64,000 nucleotides of DNA. It comes from Craterostigma plantagineum (lineage: Eukaryota; Streptophyta; Magnoliopsida; Lamiales; Linderniaceae). The notes beneath the pieces are model-generated. The model was not told the DNA's origin. It ran no database searches and saw nothing but the letters and a program-made list of their open reading frames with translations. Of the stretch, positions 11,665-21,594 are shown one piece after another. The position numbers were made by a program, and so were the translations under genes. The stretch spans positions 1 through 64,000 of the forward strand of contig JAPQWV010001570.1 in assembly GCA_027422505.1 (NCBI GenBank), in the 5' to 3' direction. Within the stretch, counting starts at the first letter, position 1; every line of letters starts with the position of its first letter.

Positions 11665-12339
11665 GATGGTTAGATCATCTAAATTGTATCTACGGTTCTG
11701 TATTTCATTTACACATCTTTTGGTTTGTATAGATTTTAAACTAGGACATACTTAATAATAGGAAACTTGTACAAGGGCCTTAATTACACGTGCCAAAAGA
11801 TAGCAGTAGGAACGTTTTTTTGATAGCTTTGATTTGTCAAACGCCTTTTAGATCATTGCCATAATACCAAACATGGACAGAGAGTAAACTGGATAGGGCA
11901 TGCTATTCCCATCCCCTGACCAACCAAACATATTTATTTCCCTAATAGGGCTTTTGCTTTGATTAGTGTGGATTTTTTCGATTGGGCTGATTTACTATTT
12001 CCTATCTTGAACACTTTTTGAGCACGTTTACTTGGTAATGCAACGGAGTAAGGCCACATAGTTATAATATTTAGAATACTTAGAAAAAAAGATTATTTTC
12101 TCTCAAACTCACTATCAAGTCTCATGAACGACCATTTCCATCATTACTTTCCATCATTATTGTGTAAAGCAGCTAAAGTAAGAACTTTACGCCTCCAATT
12201 TGTTTCGAGGCCCGAAGTCTTACTTTAGTTAAATGTAGTTATGCTAGGCTCAATATTCTAAGGCCCCCAGTACTGCAAATATATACCTATTACTTGTGGG
12301 TCACGACTATCAATTTACTAGTAGAGAATAATAAATAGG
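11665..12339. other. 3' flank of the U-box gene and intergenic sequence
   Basis: It begins with the probable 3'UTR (A+T-rich, ending near 11760 with TAATAATAGG). I see no gene or clear repeat in the remainder. Confidence 0.5.
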
Positions 12340-12745
12340 TCACAGCATTATGAGCGACAGGTTTGAAAAAACCGTCATCCATGATAGACGCAGTGGCATT
12401 ATGGTTATTTTTTAAGTTTCGTTGATCATAGACGACGGTTGTCTGACAGAAACAGTTGCCTATGATGTTAATGAATTTTTGGGCGCCGGTTTGTTGCGAA
12501 AATACTGTCGCCTAACTCTTTAATTTTTTTTAAAAAAGTATTTTATCTCTATATGGGCGACGGTTTCTTGCGAAACAAAAACCCTTCGCCCATCATTTTA
12601 CTTTTTTTAAAAAAAAAATAACCATGGGCGACGGTTGTTTACATAGAAACCGTCGCCCATGTATCATTAAAAAAAATTAAAATTTATACGTTATGGGCTA
12701 CGGTTACGGGAATTTTGTTAAACAACCGTCGCCCATGACTTATTT
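12340..12745. repeat. Cluster of GGGCGACGGTTT / AAACCGTCGCCC hairpin repeats
   Basis: At least four short inverted repeats occur in a row. Each has an arm near GGGCGACGGTTT and a complementary arm near AAACCGTCGCCCAT, 15-40 bp apart (for example 12554-12592, 12625-12660 and 12695-12737). A/T-rich spacers of 30-40 bp separate them. Such motif clusters are typical of CACTA subterminal regions, where the transposase binds, and a UTR-like sequence follows to about 13190. A CACTA terminus was not found on the left, so the assignment is inferred. Confidence 0.6.
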
Positions 12746-13190
12746 AAGAAACCATCTTCTTCCCCACTTCACAAATTTCGACCGAACAAAAAAAAACGAA
12801 GGCGAAGACTTTGGCAATTTTCGACCCCTTTCCGACCTTTCCGAGCTTGGAGAACACGGTATGCGAGCTTGGAGAACACGGTATGAAGTCTACTAAGCAA
12901 ATCTCTGTATATTTCAGGATATACGGCTTATTAATTTTGAAATTAGTAGGTTTTCGAAAATTAGGGTTTCCAATTTTGGGTTTTTTGGGCTTGATTTATG
13001 CGATTTCATAGCGTATGCTTGTGTATTATTTGATTTAGGGTTGATATTGAGCTTGATTTTTGCCAAAATTAGGTATTTGGGTGAAGTTTGGACAATTTGG
13101 GAATTTTGGTCGAATTTGGCAGCGACCTCTCCTCGCTCGGCAAATTTTTCCGGCGACGATGACTCTTTTCCGACGAATCCGGGCTACGAT
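12746..13190. other. UTR-like stretch next to the hairpin cluster
   Basis: No conserved protein is seen. It holds a 22-bp direct duplication of CGAGCTTGGAGAACACGGTA (12841-12884) and C/T-rich text (CTTCTTCCCCACTTCACAAA) like the 5' untranslated leader of CACTA elements. It ends where a second repeat begins near 13190. Confidence 0.4.
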
Positions 13191-15290
13191 ATGAGATCTG
13201 TTACCTCAATCGAAAATCTTGAATGAAGAACAGAGAAATGTCTATAGAGAGAAAGTGTTTTGCGTGTTTCTCTCTCTAGAGTAAATTGCAAGCCCTTCGG
13301 ATTTTCACTAATTTTCTCTTTTCAATTCAATAGTGTACATTGCTATTTATACATACCTATCCACTTGGTATATTTACAAAAATCCTACAGTATTGAATAT
13401 ACAATTAATACCCCTAATTACTAGGATAACTAATAATAGAGCACAATTAAAATGTCTTCTTCTATATTCCCCCTTGTGGTCATTTGCTCTTCACCGCTGT
13501 TTATCCTTGTCGGGCTTAGAAAGACCACCTCAATCCCAATGATGTCTCGTAATGACGTACATGATCCCTCTGCACGAGCCTTTCTTCAATGGCTCCGAGA
13601 AGCTCGTGCAAGAGCGGGGCTTCTTCTTCTCCAAGTCCTCGAAGATGGTAATCCCATCGATCTCCTCCAATCTCTATTCAATGTTTATCTTTATTAGCTT
13701 CAACGTCCCGTCGCAGAACTTGTTTACCTCAGATTTCGATCCTTAAAAGTGCTAAGTACAGATTAGCTATTGTACAGTATTTATCGAAAATGTTTTGCGG
13801 TCAACATTGATCTTCAAAAGTGATGATGTGCTATGAGGTTTTATGTCGAGTAAAGGAGATCGTAGGCTCTCACGTGTTAAATTTCGTCTAAATTAGCTAC
13901 TAAATTAATCGAGGGACCAAAACCGTCCAAAATCGGTCATTGGAGGACTAAAAGTGTCATCTAAGAACATGAGGACGAGAAATATCCATGCTGCAAACAT
14001 CGGGGACTAAAAATGTCGTTCTCCCTTTTCGCTAAGTTTTAGTGGAGATTTAGGAGAGTTAAAAAAATTTCAGATTGTAAAACTTTTTTTTTGGGAGAAT
14101 GTCCGGTATATATATTATATATATAGATTATAAAGGAGAACGTACAAGATAAGTGGGAGAATCACTCCACACAGCTGACCAGTAACAGGCTACTGGGAAA
14201 ACAGAACGAAAAATACATCATAATCTACCAAGCAACACTTCATAAGCGTCGTATCGCCGCCCTCCGTAGGTCATACTTAGCAGATGTACCTCTAATCCGT
14301 ATGCAAACCATGGCAAGCACACATACAACATGCTTATCAGGAGTCGTGATGGTCCCTCCCTCCAACGCTATGATATACAAGGGAAGCCAACACATGACGA
14401 GAAGCTGCCTAGAACAGATTGTAAAACTTGAGATTGCAAAACTTGAAATTAAAAAAACAGGTTTTCCGTATCAAAGGTAAACATAAGTCTATCGAAAACA
14501 GTACCGGTCGAACAATTTTAAGCTTAGTTAAACTCAGGTTAGTGTTTGAGGACCGAAAAAGTTATATTCGAAAATAGAGTTTCTCGTATCAAAATGGGAG
14601 CAGGACTAGTGAGAACAGTGAAATCGTCGAAAAACTTCTGTGCTTGAGAGTTACTCGAAAACTGAACAGTGAGGTATTCGAAAATTTTTCGAGCCAAATT
14701 TCCGATTCAAAAACGATCGAAGATCACATAACAGAGAATCGAGCAAAATTACGCAAATTAAACTGAGAAACATCAAATTAAGCATGGAAATTCTGGGTAA
14801 TCAGTTGATTTGGTGTACTGAACATGAACAAAGACAAGATTAAACGCATTTTAAAGCAAAATCAGTCAAGTTTCCGAAAATCGAACATAGTTCCATCACG
14901 CAATTGCAAACAGTAATTTTCGAACAGAATAAAACAATCAATCAAAATCGATGATCGATTGAAAACAATACGTAATTCATTCCTCATATATGATCGAGCA
15001 CTATCGCAGCATTATCAACAGCGAATTTAGCAGAAGCCTAAATCTGGATGAAAACAATTTCGCGCGCAATTGGCGATCAAAAAAATTAGAACATATTTCG
15101 ATTCAAACATGCTAAATTCAATCCAAAAGGATTACGACTTGCTCTGATACCAATCATTAGGTCACGATTATCAACTACGGTAAATGCTAGGCATGAATTC
15201 TAATTCTCGAATGAAAACCTGAGATTTGTTACCTCGGTTGAAAATCTCCAATGAAGAATACGAGGAAGAAATGTTTCGAGTGAAGTAGTA
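13190..15290 (-). mobile_element. Degenerate copia-like LTR element remnant (minus strand)
   Basis: At 15141-15152 the plus strand reads GCTCTGATACCA. This is the complement of the usual copia primer-binding site TGGTATCAGAGC (initiator tRNA-Met), so a 5' LTR should lie to its right and the element runs leftward. Text just right of the PBS (GTTACCTCGGTTGAAAATC, near 15230) matches text at about 13200 (GTTACCTCAATCGAAAATC), consistent with two LTR copies. The 13200-13470 copy has a TATA-like box on the minus strand near 13350 and ends in CCCCCTTGTGG, the complement of a polypurine tract. No pol domains are recognisable inside, so it is either a heavily decayed or a short non-autonomous element. 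The interior also carries a MITE arm (13827-14025). Confidence 0.5.
13827..14025. repeat. Single arm of a long-TIR MITE (relative of 60881-61410)
   Basis: This stretch matches the right arm of the MITE at 60881-61410. Shared text includes GTGTTAAATTTCRTCTAAAT, CCAAAACCRTCCAAAATCGG, GGACTAAAA and a terminal AAAATGTCGT..CCC. The partner arm is missing, so this copy is a remnant. Confidence 0.65.
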
Positions 15291-15780
15291 CTTTCCCCCA
15301 GTTATACCCAAAAATCACTTTTCGTCCCTCAAAAATACACTTCATCATTGGCAGTCCCTCAGTTACAATCCGGTAATCAGCATTAGTCCTTTCCGTAAGT
15401 TACCGTAAAAAACTAACGGATTGACCGTTTTAAACCGTTAACCGCTTTGAACAATTGAAAAATAACCCCCGATAATACTAAAAAATATAAAAATAACCCA
15501 GACAAATTGCATAAAGAACCCTATTAAATTATAAAAGAAACCCTAATAAATTAAAAAAACTAACGAAAATTAGTGGCAAAGAGGACGCTCACTTCCGACG
15601 GAGTATCCGTCAATAAATTGGGAAAAATAAAAAAAATAAATGATCCGGTGATCGCCAGATCCAGCCACCGCCACCCTAAAAAAAATAAATACCGGATCCC
15701 TTTTGTAGTAGTGCTGGAGACGCGATAATTTATCTGCACGTTTTTACCGCCTCTGATTTTTCTGAATAGCTATATCAGCG
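15291..15780. other. Intergenic stretch, no gene seen
   Basis: It contains repeat-like text (TTTTCGTCCCTCAAAAATAC, GGCAGTCCCTCAGTTAC) that resembles the arm of a MITE, but no partner arm was found. The last 60 bp form the leader of the DUF4283-like fragment. Confidence 0.35.
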
Positions 15781-16344
15781 ATGGCTTCGCAGGATATTGA
15801 TCTGATAGAAGAGGAACTTAGTTGCATTCAAATATCTGATGTAGGCAATCCGCCATGGGCACAACACGAAACTTTTTTGGCCATTGGACGCGTGCAGGCA
15901 ATCCGCCACGGGCACAACTCGAAACGTTTTTGGCCGTTGGACGCATACTATCGAGAAAAACATACAACTTTGAAGCATTGAAGAGAACACTCGTGGCAGC
16001 TTTTAATACAGTGGAAGGAGTCGAGATAAAAAAAGTTGACGATCTTCGTTTCCTTGTCCAGTTTAATCACAGAGTGGATAGGCTCCGTGTTCTGAAATCT
16101 TCTCCTTGGGCGTTTGAAAAGCAACTTGTGGTCCTAAACACATTGGATGAAACAACTGACCCGACACGGACAAATGTGAGTTCTAATGTTCAGAGCATAA
16201 TCTACCATTGTGGGCGCACACTAAGAAAAAGCAAATATTGGATGCAAGTCGAGGGTTTATGCTTGTACTCGACTGCGAAAAAGAGCGCCTAAACTTGGTT
16301 TATTCAAAATACTTATCCGAAAAGCAGCCAAGGACTATGCATAT
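15781..16344 (+). pseudogene. DUF4283-like (LINE ORF1 / zinc-knuckle family) fragment
   Basis: The reading begins at ATG 15781 (MASQDIDLIEEELSC). In a second frame it continues as ILSRKTYNFEALKRTLVAAF, VEIKKVDDLRFLVQFNHR, VDRLRVLKSSPWAFEKQLVV. This matches the DUF4283 domain, found in plant LINE ORF1 proteins and related zinc-knuckle proteins. A 53-bp direct duplication (15844-15896 and 15897-15949, both starting GGCAATCCGCCA) changes the frame, because 53 is not a multiple of three. The sequence stops at 16344, exactly where a copia element begins, and I do not recognise a continuation beyond that element. It is a broken gene fragment. Confidence 0.6.
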
Positions 16345-16855
16345 TGTTGGATGTGACCTTTTGACACATGAGACGTGGGAAACATCTTCACGTGGCTTAT
16401 TTTTCTTGTGGGCGCCTGACTTTGAATAATAAGAGAACGAAAGCAAAAATGAAATTGCTTGCTAAATCTCACGTGGCTTGTTTAGGTCAAAGACGGCAGC
16501 AGCATTTATATTCATCAGTTCATACGGCATATTAAGGGCATTCCTCTCCTATAAATAGGTTCAGTCGCAGAAGGAATAAACCAACCCAAAACCACAACAC
16601 AGATTCGTTCTTCTCCTCCGTTATTTTTTGTAGCATACTCCTAATATTGTTGTAATGCTTTTATATCACGTCAGTGTACGTGTCTGTAATATCTCCACAT
16701 AATAAAGAAGTTCTACCCTCCGGCCCGTGGACGTAGGTCATTCTGACCGAATCACGTAAATCTCGTGTCACTGTCCAAACTTATTTTTCGTCTCGTTTAT
16801 TTATTATCGTCATTTCGGGCAAAATAATTATCGGGAATTTCCGCATATCCTAACA
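16345..16855 (+). repeat. 5' LTR of the Tork-type copia element
   Basis: Begins TGTTGGATGTGACC and ends ATATCCTAACA. It contains a TATA box (TATAAATA, 16550-16557) and an AATAAAG polyadenylation signal near 16701, the expected U3-R-U5 order. It is about 98 percent identical by eye to 20945-21454. Confidence 0.93.
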
Positions 16856-16858
16856 AAT

Positions 16859-16870
16859 TGGTATCAGAGA
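16859..16870 (+). other. Primer-binding site of the Tork-type copia element
   Basis: TGGTATCAGAGA, complementary to the 3' end of initiator tRNA-Met, three bases after the 5' LTR. This is the standard minus-strand primer site of plant copia elements. Confidence 0.9.
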
Positions 16871-16895
16871 CAACCCGATTTATTTTTTAGCCACC

Positions 16896-18821
16896 ATGAC
16901 GATAACAAAAATGTCAATTGAAAAGTTCGACAGAAATGTCAACTTTGCAATGTGGAGTCTCAAGATGGAGGCCATACTCATTCAAGACGGTTGCGAGGTG
17001 GCGCTTGAAGGCGCAAAGAAGAAACCAACCGAAATGAAGGACGATCAATTTAATGAATTGGACAAGAAAGCCAGATCGGCTATTATATTAAATCTCTCTT
17101 ACGAGGTTTTACAAGAAGTTGCCACGGAGACGACGACCATGGGTATGTGGGATGCGTTAAAACCTATCTACATGAAGAAGACAAAGGAGAACCGGCTTTA
17201 TTTAAAGCAGAAGCTATACAGTATGAAAATGACGGAAGGTACTTCTATTCTTTCGCATCTCGATAAATTCGATTCTATCATTATTGATTTGGCGAACGTA
17301 GAAGTCAAAGTGACGGACGAAGATCAGGCCATAATATTGTTGTGTTCCCTTCCCTCGTCTTTAAAGCATTTTCGCGACACCATAATCTATGGGAAAGATA
17401 CGATATTGTATGCTAGTGTCAAATCTGCTTTACAATCGAAAGAACAGATAGACAGGGATATTACGGGAGAAACAAGTGGTAGCCAGGCAGAAGGCCTGTT
17501 TGCACGGGGAAGACCAGAACGTAGAGACGCTGAAAGTAGCAGATCTAAAGAAAGGTCGAAATCCAGGTACAGAAGTAAAATCTGTAATTTTTGCAAGAAA
17601 AAGGGACACATTAAAGCTGATTGTTTTAAATTAAAAAATAAGGAGAAAAATAATCAGCAAAATAATAAACCCGCCGAAGCTAGTGTAGCTGCAGATGAGA
17701 GCGATGGAACTATATTTGTAGCAACTGCAAATATTGTTAGGTCTGAAAATGAGTGGATCTTAGATTCAGGTTGTTCTTACCACATAAGTCGGAGTCGGGA
17801 TTGTTTTTCCACATATGAAAATTTTGATGGTGGATATGTTTTAATGGGAAATGATGCTCCGTGTAAAGTTGTTGGTAAATGCACAGTTAGGATCAAGATG
17901 TTCGACGGAATCATCCGAACCCTCACAGAAGTCAGACATGTTCCAGATATGAAGAGAAATCTTGTCTCTTTAGACACACTTGAATCTCAAGGGTGCAGGT
18001 TCTCAGGTGAAGGTGGAGTTTTGAAGATTGCCAGAGGTGTCCTTGTCGTGATGAAAGCTTGCAGGTCTGGAAATTTATATATTTTGCAGGGAACTACTGT
18101 TACAGGTTCCGCTGCAGTTTCAACATCCCCGGAGGTTGATACCACGCGATTATGGCATATGCGACTTGGACACATGGGAGAAAAAGGCTTAACGATTTTA
18201 AGCAAGCGGGGCCTACTTTGCGGTCAAAGTACTGGTAAGATGGACTTTTGCGAACATTGTATTTTTGGGAAGCAGAAACGAGTCAGCTTCAATTCGCCAG
18301 CAGTCCACAGGACGAAAGGTACTTTGGACTATATTCATTCTGATGTATGGGGTCCCTCTCGTGTTCCGTCCAAAGGTGGTGCAAGATACATGTTAACTTT
18401 CATCGATGATTTTTCGAGGAAAGTGTGGGTCTATTTTCTTAAACAGAAGAGTGATGTTTTCCTAACGTTTAAACAATGGAAAGCTTTGATTGAAAAGCAG
18501 ACAGGAAAACAGATTAAGCGGTTGCGGATAGATAATGGCTTAGAATTTTGCGGAAGCGAGTTCTGCAGAAATGAAGGTATTGCTCGACATCACACTGTTC
18601 GAATGACGCCTCAACAAAATGGTGTTGCCGAGCGCATGAACCGAACGCTTTTAGAGAGAGCTCGATGTATGATCTCTAACGCTGGGTTGACAAATGATTT
18701 TTGGGCTGAAGCTATCGCCGCAGCATGCTATATTGTCAACCGCTCACCGTGTTCACCGATCAACTTTAAGACTCCTGAGGAAGTATGGTCAGGTACTCCT
18801 GCTGATTACTCCAACTTATGA
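16896..18821 (+). pseudogene. copia gag-protease-integrase, interrupted by a stop codon
   Basis: A 641-codon frame from ATG 16896. Gag (residues 1-230) has the plant copia gag core ([36 protein letters not shown]) and a CCHC zinc knuckle [15 protein letters not shown]. The aspartic protease has [12 protein letters not shown] (active-site D-S-G). GAG-pre-integrase has [14 protein letters not shown] with the integrase HHCC residues. The integrase core holds HSDVWGPS (first Asp), [10 protein letters not shown] (second Asp) and [13 protein letters not shown] (Glu). The frame ends at a TGA (18819-18821), and homologous integrase text continues in the same frame just after it (IFGCPAYMHV), so this is a single nonsense change. 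Confidence 0.92.
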
Positions 18822-19490
18822 ATATTTGGGTGCCCAGCTTATATGCACGTAAACGAGGGAAAGTTAGAGCCTAGAGCTAAGAAATGTATTTTTCTCGGTT
18901 ACGCTTCAGGGGTGAAAGGATATAGATTATATAATCCTGATCCCAAGTCACCCAAATTTATAATTAGCAGAGATGTTACTTTCGACGAGTCTTCTATGTT
19001 GCATCCTTCAAATGAGTCTACTAATTCTTCTAATGAAGAAAAGAAGGATAGTGTACACAGCGAGGTGGAGCTCGAGATCAACAAAGATCCTTCAGATGAC
19101 CCTGCTACGAGTTCAACAGATCAAGGGGATGAGCCAGAACCTGATTCAGATCCTGTTGAAGATGAAAGCGTCGAGCAGAAATATTCTATAGCCAGAGATA
19201 GACAGAGACGGGAGATTCGACTACCACAGCGGTACGTAAATTTTGTTTCGTACGCTTTATCAGTGGCGCAAGAAACAGGTGTAGGCGGCGAACCTTCTAC
19301 CTATTCGGAGGCAATAAGCGATGATAATTCTGATAAGTGGCTGGTAGCGATGAATGAAGAAATGGAGTCTCTGCACAAGAATGGTACTTGGATTCTTGTG
19401 CCGCCGCCGAAGAAAAAGAAAATAGTCGGATGTAAGTGGGTCTTCAAAAAGAAAGAAGGTTTTATCTGGTTCAGACGATGCAAGGTATAA
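18822..19490 (+). pseudogene. copia integrase C-terminus and RT N-terminus
   Basis: Continues in the same frame after the stop at 18821. It reads IFGCPAYMHV, KKCIFLGYASGVKGYRLYNP (integrase C-terminal region), an acidic linker, then the RT N-terminus WLVAMNEEMESLHKNGTW and KIVGCKWVFKKKEG. The frame is lost near 19460 through one surplus base in a T-run; RT homology goes on in the next frame. Confidence 0.88.
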
Positions 19491-20859
19491 GGCACGATTA
19501 GTCGCGAAAGGCTATAGTCAGGTACAAGGTGTTGATTTTAATGATGTATTCTCACCTGTCGTTAGACATAGCTCTATTCGTGTATTACTTGCATTCGTTG
19601 CCATGTATGATTTGGAGTTAGAACAGCTTGACGTCAAGACAGCGTTCTTACATGGCGATTTAGATGAACAGATTTATATGAAGCAACCTGAAGGCTTCAT
19701 AGTTGAAGGGAAGGAAGACCAAGTTTGTTTGTTGAAGAAATCCTTATACGGATTAAAGCAGTCTCCAAGACAGTGGTATAAACGTTTTGATTCTTTCATG
19801 TTGGGTCATGGTTTCTCCAGGAGCAAGTATGATAGTTGTGTTTACTTCCGGAAGTTAAATGACAGTTCGTTCATTTATCTATTGTTATATGTTGATGACA
19901 TGCTCATTGCGGCTAAGAATCTTGCAGAAATTCACCAGTTAAAGGCCTTGTTGAATGGTGAATTTGAGATGAAAGATTTGGGAGCAGCTAAGAAGATTCT
20001 TGGTATGGAGATTAGACGTGATAGAGGAGCTGGTAAGTTGCACCTGACCCAGGAAAGTTACCTCAGGAAGGTTTTGGAGAGATTTGGCATGAACGATGCC
20101 AAACCAGTCAGCACTCCTCTTGCTAGCCATTTTAGGCTATGCGCTGCTCAGTCACCATCATCAGATGAGGAAGAAGCGTATATGGCACGAGTTCCCTACT
20201 CGAGTGCAGTCGGCAGTATTATGTATGCAATGGTATGTACACGTCCTGATATTTCACAGGCTGTTAGTGTTGTTAGCAGGTATATGGCTAATCCAGGGAA
20301 AGAACATTGGCAAGCAGTGAAGTGGATTCTCAGATACTTGAAGGGTACTCTAAGCTTTTATTTGGAGTTTGGCAGAAACAGTGATACTCTAGTTGGCTTC
20401 GTCGATTCAGACTATGCAGGTGATCTCGATAAACGACGATCTCTTACTGGTTATGTATTTTGTATTGGAGGTTGTGCAGTTAGCTGGAAAGCTACTCTAC
20501 AGCACGTAGTGGCGTTGTCTACTACTGAAGCAGAATACATGGCGATTACTGACGCGATTAAGGAAGCATTGTGGTTGACAGGGTTATTCGGCGAATTAAC
20601 TCAGAGTCAGAGAGTTATTACGATTTTCTGTGATAGTCAAAGTGCGATTCATTTGACTAAGGATCAGATGTATCACGAAAGGACTAAGCATATTGATGTC
20701 AAGTATCATTTTATTCATGAGATCATTGCAGATAAGAAGGTGTTTATCAAGAAGATCAACACGAAGGATAATCCTGCGGATTTGTTTACGAAGGCTCTTC
20801 CAGTTTCCAAGTTCAAGCATTGCTTGGACTTGATTGGTGTTCCAAAAATGGTGAACTAG
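19491..20859 (+). pseudogene. copia reverse transcriptase and RNase H
   Basis: From about 19491 the RT continues through VAKGYSQVQGVDFNDVFSPV. The long open frame from 19603 holds LEQLDVKTAFLHGDLDEQIY (first catalytic Asp), SLYGLKQSPRQWY and LLYVDDMLIAA (YVDD). RNase H shows DSDYAGDLDKRRSLTGYVF, ALSTTEAEYMA, FCDSQSAIHL and KHIDVKYHFI, ending in DLFTKALP. All catalytic residues look intact. Only the two upstream lesions separate this element from an intact polyprotein. Confidence 0.92.
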
Positions 20860-20944
20860 CCCATCGGGGCTAGGGTCGGAGGGAGATAAAAGTGTTACTA
20901 ATTAAGGTGGAGTTATTTACGGAATCAAGGTCAAGGTGGAGATT

Positions 20945-21454
20945 TGTTGGATGTGAACTTTTGACACATGAGACGTGGGAAACATCTTCACGTGGCTTAT
21001 TTTTCTTGTGGGCGCCTGAGTTTGAATAATAAGAGAACGAAAGCAAAAATGGAATTGCTTGCTAAATCTCACGTGGCTTGTTTAGGTCAAAGACGGCAGC
21101 AGCATTTATATTCATCAGTTCATACGGCATATTAAGGGCATTCCTCTCCTATAAATAGGTTCAGTCGCAGAAGGAATAAACCAACCCAAAACCACAACAC
21201 AGATTCGTTCTTCTCCTCCGTTATTTTCTGTAGCATACTCCTAATATTGTTGTAATGCTTTTATAACACGTCAGTGTACGTGTCTGTAATATCTCCGCAT
21301 AATAAAGAAGTTCTACCCGCCGACCCGTGGACGTAGGTCATTCTGACCGAACCACGTAAATCTCGTGTCACTGTCCAAACTTATTTTTCTCTCGTTTATT
21401 TATTATCGTCATTTCGGGCAAAATAATTATCGGGAATTTCCGCATATCCTAACA
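20945..21454 (+). repeat. 3' LTR of the Tork-type copia element
   Basis: Begins TGTTGGATGTGAAC and ends ATATCCTAACA, mirroring the 5' LTR with about ten substitutions and a short length difference near 21390. The next five bases (CGTAT) pair with CATAT before the 5' LTR. Confidence 0.93.
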
Positions 21455-21594
21455 CGTATATATCTCTCTCTTACACATAATACATGTCTATATATATATA
21501 TAATATATATGTGATTTTAACACCTAAGAATAAGCGAAAACAGCGTAAATAATGTACACCCGATTTATTGGTCGGACTCCAACTTCACTGATCT

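Larger units (their letters stand above)
16345..21454 (+). mobile_element. Nearly complete Ty1/copia retrotransposon, Tork (Tnt1-like) type
   Basis: Two LTRs (16345-16855 and 20945-21454) bracket one gag-pol region in copia order. A PBS for initiator tRNA-Met (TGGTATCAGAGA, 16859-16870) follows the 5' LTR and a purine tract (GGTCGGAGGGAGATAAAAG, near 20874) lies upstream of the 3' LTR. Flanks are CATAT on the left and CGTAT on the right, a 5-bp target duplication with one mismatch. The two LTRs differ at roughly ten positions in 510 bp, so the insertion is moderately old. Coding lesions are few: one stop at 18819-18821 and one frameshift near 19460. The gag style and domain text resemble the Tnt1/Tork lineage; lineage is by eye. 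Confidence 0.9.

Noticed and set aside
13552..13746. Small frame inside the copia-like remnant as a host gene
   Set aside because: It lies within a probable LTR element interior, is short and has no family match by eye.
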